Below, piece by piece: positions 18,842-25,813 of a DNA stretch of 64,000 nucleotides. The stretch is from assembly GCA_035628995.1 (NCBI GenBank), contig DASPIR010000034.1:62001-126000 (forward strand). The letters run 5' to 3'. A program made the position numbers and the translations under genes. The notes under the pieces are model-generated. The model saw only the letters and a list, made by a program, of their open reading frames with translations. It was not told the DNA's origin and made no database searches. The stretch's first letter is position 1. Each line of letters begins with the position of its first letter. This DNA comes from Clostridia bacterium (lineage in GTDB: Bacteria > Bacillota > Clostridia > Lutisporales > Lutisporaceae).

Positions 18842-18889
18842 AATGGTGTGTCATGACGGACTCAAATTGCGGACCCATTGATTAAGAGT
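18842..18889 (-). repeat. Decayed tRNA-Lys 3' half, left attachment site of island
   Basis: About 48 bp match the 3' half of tRNA-Lys(CTT) at 25478-25527, from the encoded CCA to the anticodon loop, with about eight substitutions and a perfect 19-bp core (GGACCCATTGATTAAGAGT). Beyond the anticodon loop the similarity stops. This is what a tyrosine recombinase leaves after inserting into the 3' end of a tRNA gene. The displaced copy is now free to decay. Confidence 0.8.
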
Positions 18890-18957
18890 TATGACGAACA
18901 CATGTTCGTACTTTTCCGTTACTTATAAGCGAAATCGTACTATTTAGGATAAAAAAA

Positions 18958-18981
18958 TGCACGATAGATTCATATCGTGCA
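18958..18981. repeat. Island hairpin copy 1
   Basis: TGCACGATA-GATTCA-TATCGTGCA, perfect 9-bp arms, 43 bp after the stop of the gene at 19025. On the minus strand it is followed by T7, so it can also act as that gene's terminator. Confidence 0.8.
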
Positions 18982-19024
18982 GTATTCAGATAGACCAGGT
19001 GACACTTCTACTTTTACTTTGCAT

Positions 19025-19903
19025 TTAGGAACTAAGATTAAAAATTAAACCTGTGTTTACTTCTTTAACTTTCCATTTACCATCTATGTTGACCAAATTA
19101 AATCTAAGTACATTTGGTACCTGTAACTTTTGTTTGAGTATTGTATCATTTATAAGTCCTATATTATTCTTAACTGATATTTCTAATTTCCTAACTTCTT
19201 TAATTCCATTTTGGTATTCTCTTACATCGATCATTGCATCCCCAGATGTCATAATACCCATCCCGGGAGGAATTATAACAATCTTTGTTCCATCCTTATC
19301 AATTAACTCTACTGGCACACTTATTCCAGCATCTCTTAATTGTTGGTGTTGGGCATCTGTGACTTCATAACTTAAACCCTGAGCACCCTTAATTTTGAAT
19401 GGTTCTATTAGTTCAGGCCAGTTATTTTGCATTATTTGCAGAATATCTTTTTTAGTCCAGTCCTTATGTTGAAAAACATTTATCAAGTATGCCATATCAT
19501 TTAAAAAATAAACAAATAGCAATGGTCCAGTGCGTTTTATATATTTCTTATTGGCTTCTATTTCATCACCTAAATGAAGATGCAGGATACCCCAATCATT
19601 ATACATTCCATCATTGTTTAATTTATCAACTTGCTTACTGAGGTATGGAGATATGTCATCACCTTTTTTTAAAACTTCAATCAATTGATCTAATCCTTTT
19701 TTCAATTCAGGTGGGCAATTAAACTCTTTTGCAATTTTGATATTATAAGGTTTCCTAATACCCTTTTTTCTTAAATACGAGAAGTATCTTATTATTAATA
19801 AATCTTTTGATAGATTCTCATCAAACATGAGACCTTCTTCTTTAATTTCTTCAATAAGTGCGATATGCCAGTATTGTACAAAATCCATCTCCAATTTTTC
19901 CAT
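19025..19903 (-). CDS. Unrecognised island protein, 292 aa
   Basis: Soluble 292-aa protein with no signal peptide. The N-terminal part is helical. A central motif, YNDWGILHLHLGD followed by GPLLFVYFLND and DWTKKDILQIM, is compact and hydrophobic and looks like the conserved core of a catalytic or ligand-binding domain (paired His in HLHLG). The C-terminal 120 residues look beta-rich. I do not recognise the family. It is the last gene of the island on the minus strand; GGAGG stands 7 nt before the ATG. By position, a role in defence or toxin function is possible but only inferred. Confidence 0.6.
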   Translation of the reverse strand: MEKLEMDFVQYWHIALIEEIKEEGLMFDENLSKDLLIIRYFSYLRKKGIRKPYNIKIAKEFNCPPELKKGLDQLIEVLKKGDDISPYLSKQVDKLNNDGMYNDWGILHLHLGDEIEANKKYIKRTGPLLFVYFLNDMAYLINVFQHKDWTKKDILQIMQNNWPELIEPFKIKGAQGLSYEVTDAQHQQLRDAGISVPVELIDKDGTKIVIIPPGMGIMTSGDAMIDVREYQNGIKEVRKLEISVKNNIGLINDTILKQKLQVPNVLRFNLVNIDGKWKVKEVNTGLIFNLSS

Positions 19904-20084
19904 AAATGAACCTCCTTAAACTAAAGCAATTTTATAGAAATGTTACAAATTCTCATATTGACGATATATATCATCAGTAAATTTATATAGATATAATTAA
20001 ATAGTAAATACTGTAAATATATAATTCGATGTGATTTAATAATATCCTTCAATATTTCTTATATCTAAGTAACGTAGTAAAATT

Positions 20085-20111
20085 TAAAATGCACGAAACC
20101 TCGATTTAGCG
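20085..20111. repeat. Island hairpin copy 2, right arm decayed
   Basis: AAAATGCACGAAACCTCGATTTAGCGTTA matches copy 5 (22083-22111) at most positions through the left arm and loop, but the right arm is mutated. It abuts the stop codon of the gene at 20112. Confidence 0.55.
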
Positions 20112-20666
20112 TTATAATATCGACCTAAAATAATTATTAAATAAAAATACTACTATAAAGAAACCACTATAACAAATTAAGTAGCTCTTGAGTGTTACTA
20201 GTTTTAATTTCTTATTTGATAAATGAAATTTAACAAGAGACTGAAAAATATCAGCAACTGCGAAAAGTTCAGTAATAATAATAACTTTAATGAAATTATT
20301 TATATCATAAGACTTATTCCAAGATAAAAAAAGTGCAATGTATAAAATAGCAGTATTGTATAGAGCACCTATAATAACCACGGTATTTAACATATCCTCG
20401 TTATTTTTAAAATTAGCTGTCCGATATGAACTACTAAGATAAGGAAATGTGTAAATTAACATATTAATAAAATAAATTGGAAATGTGATACTTGAAGATA
20501 AAAATACTAGCTTAACAATATCAAAGCTTATAAAATACTCACTATAAAAGTGAAAAAGAATAAGTAAACCTGCGCATATTGTGCCAGTAAACATGATAAG
20601 AATACATGAGACTTTGCTTATGCTAGTTTTAAAAATTTCAGCTAAAAATTCCATATTATCCTCCAT
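20112..20666 (-). CDS. Island membrane protein with about five TM helices
   Basis: A 184-aa, very AT-rich gene encoding hydrophobic segments at roughly 15-40, 48-75, 88-115, 123-140 and 158-180, separated by short Lys/Asn-rich loops. There is no motif I recognise. GGAGG stands 7 nt before the second in-frame ATG (MEFLAEIF), at 20654, so the true start may be there instead of 20666. Membrane effectors of this size are common in anti-phage systems, but nothing in the sequence proves that role. Confidence 0.55.
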   Translation of the reverse strand: MEDNMEFLAEIFKTSISKVSCILIMFTGTICAGLLILFHFYSEYFISFDIVKLVFLSSSITFPIYFINMLIYTFPYLSSSYRTANFKNNEDMLNTVVIIGALYNTAILYIALFLSWNKSYDINNFIKVIIITELFAVADIFQSLVKFHLSNKKLKLVTLKSYLICYSGFFIVVFLFNNYFRSIL

Positions 20667-20774
20667 AATATAATTACTTAGAATATTATAACATCAAAAT
20701 TTATCAATAAATAGCATAATATGTAAACATAGTTCTAATTCGTTACAATCAACCTTACAAGTTTAAAAGCAAAA

Positions 20775-20798
20775 TGCACGAAAGATTAATTTCGTACA
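20775..20798. repeat. Island hairpin copy 3
   Basis: TGCACGAAA-GATTAA-TTTCGTACA, 9-bp arms with one mismatch, 44 bp after the stop of the MazF-fusion gene. A TTTTGCTTTT run follows on the minus strand. Confidence 0.75.
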
Positions 20799-20842
20799 AT
20801 ATGTAGATTTTTTACTTCAAATAATTATAATAGAACAATATT

Positions 20843-21721
20843 TTATTCATCTTCAAGACTACTATATTTACCTATAATGTAAGAAGAGATTTCTGTTCCT
20901 ATTAATTTCTTTTTTACACCTTTAACTCTAACATGAAGTTCATTTCCTTTAACGAAATATATTGTTTTTTTATCAGGTGAAAGGGGTATGACAATTTCTA
21001 TTATATAAAGGTTTTCTATTGGCTTGTTATATTTATCAACTACTGGGTGGTATATGATGTCAAAAAAGTTAGGAGAAATAGGAGGTTGTATACTAGCTAA
21101 ATTTGAGTAAATTGTTCTATTAATTTCATCAACTTTATCCTTATTTATTAGGACTCCCTTTACTACTCTATCATTTGCAATACCAAAGTAAAGTCTGCCA
21201 CCTCTACCATTTAAAAAAGAAGCTGTATACTCGGAAATAGTGCTATTTATTGAATTATTAGGATCTGGTCCTCTTATTTCTTTGAATTCACAATCATAAT
21301 CTTCAATAAAGTCTACTTTTTCATCAAGTCTAAATTTGTAAAAACTATTAACTTTTTCTTTTTCATCAAGTGAGTAATCTATAACACCTCCAGCAACTAG
21401 ATAAGCTGACGTTATTTGTTTTAATAGGTCCTCATCAACATGAGCTATTCTTTCTTTGAGTCTTTTTTTATCTATTGTTCTAATTTGTTCAAACAATATA
21501 ACAGAATCTTTAGCCATATTGTATTTTTTTGCATCGAGGTCAATATGCGTTGGTAATGTTGCTCTAGTAATTTGTGATGTAATTGCAGCGATAATTGTTG
21601 TTGGCGCATATTTGTTTGCTATATCATTTTGTATAATTAAAACAGGTCTTACTCCTCCCTGTTCACTACCAATAACAGGGCTTAAATCAGCATAGAAAAT
21701 ATCTCCTCTTCTAATAATCAA
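20843..21721 (-). CDS. MazF-type endoribonuclease fused to Schlafen/AlbA_2-like domain
   Basis: Two-domain protein, 292 aa. Residues 1-115 are a MazF/PemK toxin very close to the Firmicute type (GDIFYADLSPVIGSEQGG). With the TTG start at 21721 the catalytic residues fall on Arg25 (VRPVLIIQND) and Thr48 (AAITSQ), the same numbers as in B. subtilis MazF. GGGGG stands 9 nt before the TTG, while the upstream ATG (21742) has no ribosome binding site. Residues about 140-285 match an AlbA_2/Schlafen-type domain (EFKEIRG, GRGGRLYFGIAND, NELHVRVKG). No MazE-like antitoxin gene adjoins. Fusing an RNase toxin to this nucleic-acid-binding module is unusual; the Schlafen part may sense or regulate. Confidence 0.85.
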   Translation of the reverse strand: MIIRRGDIFYADLSPVIGSEQGGVRPVLIIQNDIANKYAPTTIIAAITSQITRATLPTHIDLDAKKYNMAKDSVILFEQIRTIDKKRLKERIAHVDEDLLKQITSAYLVAGGVIDYSLDEKEKVNSFYKFRLDEKVDFIEDYDCEFKEIRGPDPNNSINSTISEYTASFLNGRGGRLYFGIANDRVVKGVLINKDKVDEINRTIYSNLASIQPPISPNFFDIIYHPVVDKYNKPIENLYIIEIVIPLSPDKKTIYFVKGNELHVRVKGVKKKLIGTEISSYIIGKYSSLEDE

Positions 21722-21770
21722 AATTGAAAACCCCCATTGCATTAATATAGTAAATATAGAGTTCTGGGAA

Positions 21771-21798
21771 GATGCACGGAATTTATATTCCGTGCATC
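21771..21798. repeat. Island hairpin copy 4
   Basis: GATGCACGGAAT-TTAT-ATTCCGTGCATC, perfect 12-bp arms. It lies exactly between the stop of the small gene at 21799 and the MazF-fusion gene, with no clear U-tract on the minus strand. Confidence 0.8.
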
Positions 21799-22008
21799 TT
21801 ATAGCATTTTAAAGTGTATAAAGGCATTCCTGATATCTACTTGTTTGTTTGGTGGGCATGGGTGCGTACGATTATCAAGTGAATATCTATTTGGTGATAC
21901 TCTAGTGCTAAGGCCACATAATTCTTTCATGTGAGCTATCCAACATGTTTTTGGTATATACCCACATTTGTTTCTTACATATTCCTGTATCTCCCTATAT
22001 GTTGCCAT
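21799..22008 (-). CDS. Small conserved basic protein, 69 aa
   Basis: A compact 69-aa protein beginning MATYREIQEYV, with GYIPKTCWIAHMKELCGL and an ending rich in Pro/Cys/His. I recognise the pattern as a small protein found in many bacteria, often beside DNA-modification or restriction genes, with no assigned function. The GGGAGTG ribosome binding site precedes the ATG. It lies just upstream of the MazF fusion on the same strand, separated by hairpin copy 4, so it is the only candidate for a linked partner or antitoxin. That link is inference. Confidence 0.65.
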   Translation of the reverse strand: MATYREIQEYVRNKCGYIPKTCWIAHMKELCGLSTRVSPNRYSLDNRTHPCPPNKQVDIRNAFIHFKML

Positions 22009-22086
22009 ATTTTAACACTCCCTTCTATTTTAGAATACCAAACTATAACTAAAAATCAAGTTGTGTAATTATAATATAATAGAAAA

Positions 22087-22110
22087 TGCACGAAACCTCA
22101 ATTTCGTGCA
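22087..22110. repeat. Island hairpin copy 5
   Basis: TGCACGAAA-CCTCAA-TTTCGTGCA, perfect arms, 26 bp after the stop of the TPR gene. Short T runs on both sides make it a possible bidirectional terminator. Confidence 0.8.
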
Positions 22111-22136
22111 CTTTTTAAAAAAGCTATATACTAGTA

Positions 22137-23372
22137 CTAAGCTTTAATATTAGTGTCCTCACTATTTAAGACTCGAGTATTATTTGTCCGTGTTTTCATT
22201 ACTGTATTAATCATATCTAACTCCCTCTTTTCTTCTTCCCTAATAGCTTCATATGTAGTAGAAATTCTGTTATGTGTGTATTCTGAATCCGGATCAATAC
22301 GTAAGGCAGCAGTAAAACATTCCAAAGCTTTGGAATAAAAACCTTTGTTTTTATAAGCATTTCCTATGTTAGCAATAATCCATGATTGATTATTATTAGC
22401 TAATTCATTGGCTTTTTCATAACATTCTAATGCTTTATTATAAAAGTTCAAATCTAAATATGTATTGCCCAGTAGGCCTATATAATTCTCATTTTTAGGA
22501 TATAATTCAATCATACGTTTATAAATAGATAACGCCTCTTCTTTTTTATTGCTATTATAAAGAAATGCTGCATAAACTTTTAAAAGATTTTCATCACTTG
22601 GATTTTTCATTAATGCCATATTATAGCTTGCATAAGCATTGTCTAAGTCATTCTTCTTAATATAAATATCAGCTTTAAGCGTGTTACATTCAATATCGTT
22701 AGGGTAATGTTCGGCAAGCATACTTATTATATCTAATGCCTCCGGGAATCTTTCTAGCTCTGTTAAAACTTCTACTTTTCTTTTCAGTATTCTACAATTA
22801 TCTTTTATTTTACTTATGCCTAAATCAAGTATGTTAATTGCCTCATTAGGTAATTTGCATAATAAGTATTCTGATGATAATGCCAAATATGGTCTTGAAT
22901 CACTTGGATATTTCTCAGCAAAAGAATTTAATTTTCTATATCCTGAATTAAAATCTTTTTTTAACAAACATAAACCTATAATATACTCATTATCTGCTAC
23001 TTCTTTTGAATCTTCAGCTTTGTCTATTAGTCTTTCTAATACTTTAATTGCAATATCATAGTCTTTATTCATATAATGGGATATCCAATCAAATGGTTTA
23101 TCTCCATCACCTATATGATCACATTCATCATTAACACAATTATTTTCTACAATATCTTTATTAATAATTTCTTTTCTACTAGATGGTAATAATAACGTAT
23201 CATCACTTTCTGAGCCTCCAACTTCTATTTTAAAACCATCTTTGGTTTTTTCAAATCTTTTTGTCGAGGCAACACTGGTTAACATTTTCACTAAAGGCTT
23301 CTTATAAACTAATAAAATTATTAATAGAACAATAGAAACGATGATAATCGATAAATATTTTATCCATTCCAT
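22137..23372 (-). CDS. Membrane-anchored TPR protein of the island
   Basis: A 411-aa protein with one N-terminal transmembrane helix (about 5-26). A polar linker with CVNDECD follows, then at least seven tetratricopeptide repeats from about residue 85 to 385 (for example ALSIYKRMIELYPKNENYIGL and ALECFTAALRIDPDSEYTH). TPR arrays bind peptides or proteins, so it is likely a scaffold at the membrane. The TTG-initiated frame five codons longer is rejected because those codons form the ribosome binding site GGGAGGA for the ATG at 23372. Next to a GmrSD-like gene it could be a defence sensor; that is inferred. Confidence 0.75.
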   Translation of the reverse strand: MEWIKYLSIIIVSIVLLIILLVYKKPLVKMLTSVASTKRFEKTKDGFKIEVGGSESDDTLLLPSSRKEIINKDIVENNCVNDECDHIGDGDKPFDWISHYMNKDYDIAIKVLERLIDKAEDSKEVADNEYIIGLCLLKKDFNSGYRKLNSFAEKYPSDSRPYLALSSEYLLCKLPNEAINILDLGISKIKDNCRILKRKVEVLTELERFPEALDIISMLAEHYPNDIECNTLKADIYIKKNDLDNAYASYNMALMKNPSDENLLKVYAAFLYNSNKKEEALSIYKRMIELYPKNENYIGLLGNTYLDLNFYNKALECYEKANELANNNQSWIIANIGNAYKNKGFYSKALECFTAALRIDPDSEYTHNRISTTYEAIREEEKRELDMINTVMKTRTNNTRVLNSEDTNIKA

Positions 23373-23473
23373 AAGTAATCCTCCCAATTATATAAATTAT
23401 TGGATAATAAATTCACTTTAGTTAAATTATAGCAGTTTATAGTATGTAAGGGAATAAAAAGTAAAAACAGGAC

Positions 23474-23507
23474 ATAAATGCACGAAAGGTTACTTTCGTG
23501 CATTTAT
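23474..23507. repeat. Island hairpin copy 6
   Basis: ATAAATGCACGAAAG-GTTA-CTTTCGTGCATTTAT, perfect 15-bp arms, 16 bp after the stop of the DUF262 gene. The longest and best-preserved copy. Confidence 0.85.
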
Positions 23508-23523
23508 AAGTTGCTAAAATAGG

Positions 23524-25236
23524 TTATAGTATATCCTTTAGTTTCTTTAATAAAAGTGTCTTTCTTTGTTCTATGAAAATTTTAAAATCTTCGATCCTTA
23601 AACAATTTGGAATTAATTGCTTTTGTATATCAATATTTTCCTTAGTTACCCAATCAACTAGCGTTTTATCCTTTTTAGATTCATTTTCTCTTGAATCAAT
23701 AAGCTGCAAGTTAAGTATACTATTATAATGATTTTTATCTAAGTAAAATTTTATATCATCATCATTTGTAATCCCAATGTTGGTTAAATGGTTGATATTA
23801 AAACAGCTTTCCGGGTGAATGTGGTCTTTATGAAAATCATTATTTTTATAATCAAGATGTGGATACAGTAATGATAAAATTGAAAATGTATAATTATCAT
23901 CTTTTTGAGTATATAATATCTCACTTAAATACTTTTCGTCTGTGCTGATATAGCCACTATCTATTAATTTAGAAACTGTTTCTTCATATGGAAACCAAGG
24001 CAAACTAAGATAGCTTTTAATAACATTTCTTAATAATGAAAGTATGGTATCCGAAGAGCGCCCAAACACTCTCTGTAACAATACTAAGTTAATCCATCTT
24101 TGAATGATACGTCTATCACTTTGCATTAATTTTGATTTCACAAAATCTTTATAAATATCCTTATGATATAAATAATAGATTATCGGTATAATTGCATTTT
24201 TTGATGTTAATGTGTTTTCTGTGAAGCCAAAAGATCTGAGTAAAGCGAACGATGTTTTAATTACACTTTTTATTTCATCCCATTTTTCTTCAAACTGTTT
24301 TGCACTATCAGCCTGGAAGTTACTAACCCTGAATTTAATATTATCACTATGTAAAACTAAATAGACTCTTAAAATGAAGTCTTTTGTTATAAAGAACCCT
24401 TCATCTCTGATAGATTCTATAAGTTTTTGAAATTCTTTTTTTGCATCTAAATTTTCCCAGTGTGCTATCGCTATAGATATTAATAAATCCGAATAATCTA
24501 AAGGCTCACCACCACTATTTATTCTAATAAATATATTTAACGCCTTTTCAATATTTTGTTCCTTTTCTAGAAAATAATTTATTAATTGTTTTGAGTGAAT
24601 GACATTATGTAATGTTGAAAGTGCCTTATAAGTAAATTCGCTATCCTTATATCCATATGTATCTAAGTATTTGTTGAATTCAAAATTATCCTTCAAATCA
24701 AGTATCTTACCAACCTTAAACCACTTTTTATGACCACTATCAAACTCGAACTCATCTAAAGTAAGAAATCTAAAGTCATATATTCTACCATCTTCTTGAT
24801 TGCTTACTGCAGATTCAATATTTAAGTAAAGATATCTTGTAGGTATATTATCTTCTGTATCTTTCCAGAAAACTCTTGGCTTTTTATGTGCGTAGCTACC
24901 CTTTAACCCAATATATAGAGAAGTAAGCCTCTGTTGTCCATCTAAAACAGCATAAAAATCATGCAATCCTTCAGTTCCGAATTCATCGCTTTGCGTCCTA
25001 AACAATTCTCGATATTCTTTCAAAAAACTGTAATACTTATAACGGTTTTTTGTTTCTCCTTCTATTCTCCAAAATAAAAAGGAGCTTATCGGATAATTTT
25101 GCATAATAGAATCAAAAAGTCTCTCAACCTTTTCGTAGTTCCAGACAAATTCTCTTTGGATTGCTGGTAACAAATAGTAATGGTTTTCAATGTTCTCCAT
25201 AGCTTCACTTATTGTTATTGGCACTTGAAATGACAT
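23524..25236 (-). CDS. DUF262/HNH (GmrSD-like) restriction-type protein
   Basis: A 570-aa protein. The N-terminal DUF262 domain is ParB-fold and nucleotide-hydrolysing in GmrSD. It has LPAIQREFVWN (about 24-34), the signature DGQQRLTSLYIG (about 98) and the helical RINSGGEPLDYSDLLIS. The C terminus has an HNH-like patch: DHIHPES, then LNLQLIDSRENESKKDK, equivalent to the DUF1524 nuclease with a His/Asn core. Single-chain DUF262-DUF1524 enzymes act against modified phage DNA, but the target here is unknown. GGGGGG stands 7 nt before the ATG. First gene of the island after the tRNA. Confidence 0.85.
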   Translation of the reverse strand: MSFQVPITISEAMENIENHYYLLPAIQREFVWNYEKVERLFDSIMQNYPISSFLFWRIEGETKNRYKYYSFLKEYRELFRTQSDEFGTEGLHDFYAVLDGQQRLTSLYIGLKGSYAHKKPRVFWKDTEDNIPTRYLYLNIESAVSNQEDGRIYDFRFLTLDEFEFDSGHKKWFKVGKILDLKDNFEFNKYLDTYGYKDSEFTYKALSTLHNVIHSKQLINYFLEKEQNIEKALNIFIRINSGGEPLDYSDLLISIAIAHWENLDAKKEFQKLIESIRDEGFFITKDFILRVYLVLHSDNIKFRVSNFQADSAKQFEEKWDEIKSVIKTSFALLRSFGFTENTLTSKNAIIPIIYYLYHKDIYKDFVKSKLMQSDRRIIQRWINLVLLQRVFGRSSDTILSLLRNVIKSYLSLPWFPYEETVSKLIDSGYISTDEKYLSEILYTQKDDNYTFSILSLLYPHLDYKNNDFHKDHIHPESCFNINHLTNIGITNDDDIKFYLDKNHYNSILNLQLIDSRENESKKDKTLVDWVTKENIDIQKQLIPNCLRIEDFKIFIEQRKTLLLKKLKDIL

Positions 25237-25431
25237 AATTGTTCCCCCCGAATATATGAATTTGTATTTCTTTTAGTTTCAGCTTTATTATATCAGTAAA
25301 ATTTAACATAAAATAGTATTTATGGAAAATTTTATTTAACATAAATGGCTCTATATAAACCAGAAAAAGCGTTACAATAACTACCCCAATAACAAAAATG
25401 TTTAGCTGTTTTCGGCAAAAATCCAAAAATT

Positions 25432-25457
25432 AAAAAAAACCTTGATTTCTCAAGGTT
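25432..25457 (-). terminator. Terminator of tRNA-Lys
   Basis: Minus-strand AACCTTGAGAAATCAAGGTTTTTTTT, 8-bp stem with a GAAA loop, about 21 bp after the encoded CCA. Confidence 0.85.
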
Positions 25458-25477
25458 TACAGTCCAAAAAATAAAAA

Positions 25478-25553
25478 TGGTGCGCCATCACGGACTCGAA
25501 CCGTGGACCCATTGATTAAGAGTCAATTGCTCTACCAACTGAGCTAATGGCGC
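25478..25553 (-). tRNA. tRNA-Lys (anticodon CTT)
   Basis: 76 nt with encoded CCA. Acceptor stem GCGCCAT/ATGGCGC, D-loop AGCTCAGTTGGTAGAGC, anticodon loop CTCTTAA reading AAG codons, and T-arm GGTTCGAGTCC. It is intact and serves as the right boundary of the genomic island. Confidence 0.97.
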
Positions 25554-25594
25554 AGGTTTGTTTGTTTTGTACAGTTTCGTCAACCGACTTTTTT

Positions 25595-25623
25595 ATTATA
25601 CAAAAGAAAGTAAGCTATGTCAA
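25595..25623 (-). promoter_or_regulatory. Consensus promoter of tRNA-Lys
   Basis: Minus-strand TTGACA (25618-25623), 17-bp spacer, TATAAT (25595-25600), 41 bp upstream of the tRNA 5' end. A perfect sigma-A match, as expected for a stable RNA. Confidence 0.9.
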
Positions 25624-25757
25624 CAGCTTATTACTGGATTAGCTGTAATTTTTTTTAGAATAATGCATGAAAGAACTTCCACTCATATTATATCTAGAAT
25701 TCAAATGTCTATACTGTCGCTTACATAAACTATGCCTTTAGCTTTAAAAAGGAATTC

Positions 25758-25801
25758 AAAAAAATCAATAGACCGGTTTAAGCCGGTTTATTGATTTTTT
25801 G
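25758..25801 (-). terminator. Terminator of M19 dipeptidase gene
   Basis: AAAAATCAATAGACCGGTTTAAGCCGGTTTATTGATTTTTT forms an imperfect stem of about 17 bp with A/T tails, 12 bp after the stop. Confidence 0.85.
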
Positions 25802-25813
25802 TTACAATTACTG

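Larger units (their letters stand above)
18842..25553. mobile_element. tRNA-Lys genomic island with defence-type genes
   Basis: About 6.7 kb between the decayed and intact tRNA-Lys repeats. It is markedly more AT-rich than the flanks. All six genes are on the minus strand, and hairpins of one family follow their 3' ends. The contents are two unknown proteins, a MazF-Schlafen fusion, a small conserved protein, a TPR membrane protein and a DUF262/HNH protein. No integrase or transposase is recognisable, so it is either a decayed element or one mobilised in trans. Confidence 0.7.

Noticed and set aside
18958-23507. Reading the island hairpins as a CRISPR array or classical integron attC sites
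   Set aside because: They are single palindromes separated by whole genes, not short spacers, and lack the length and R'/R'' boxes of attC.
25205-25426. 73-codon frame overlapping the start of the DUF262 gene
   Set aside because: It conflicts with the well-supported DUF262 start and has no homology signal.
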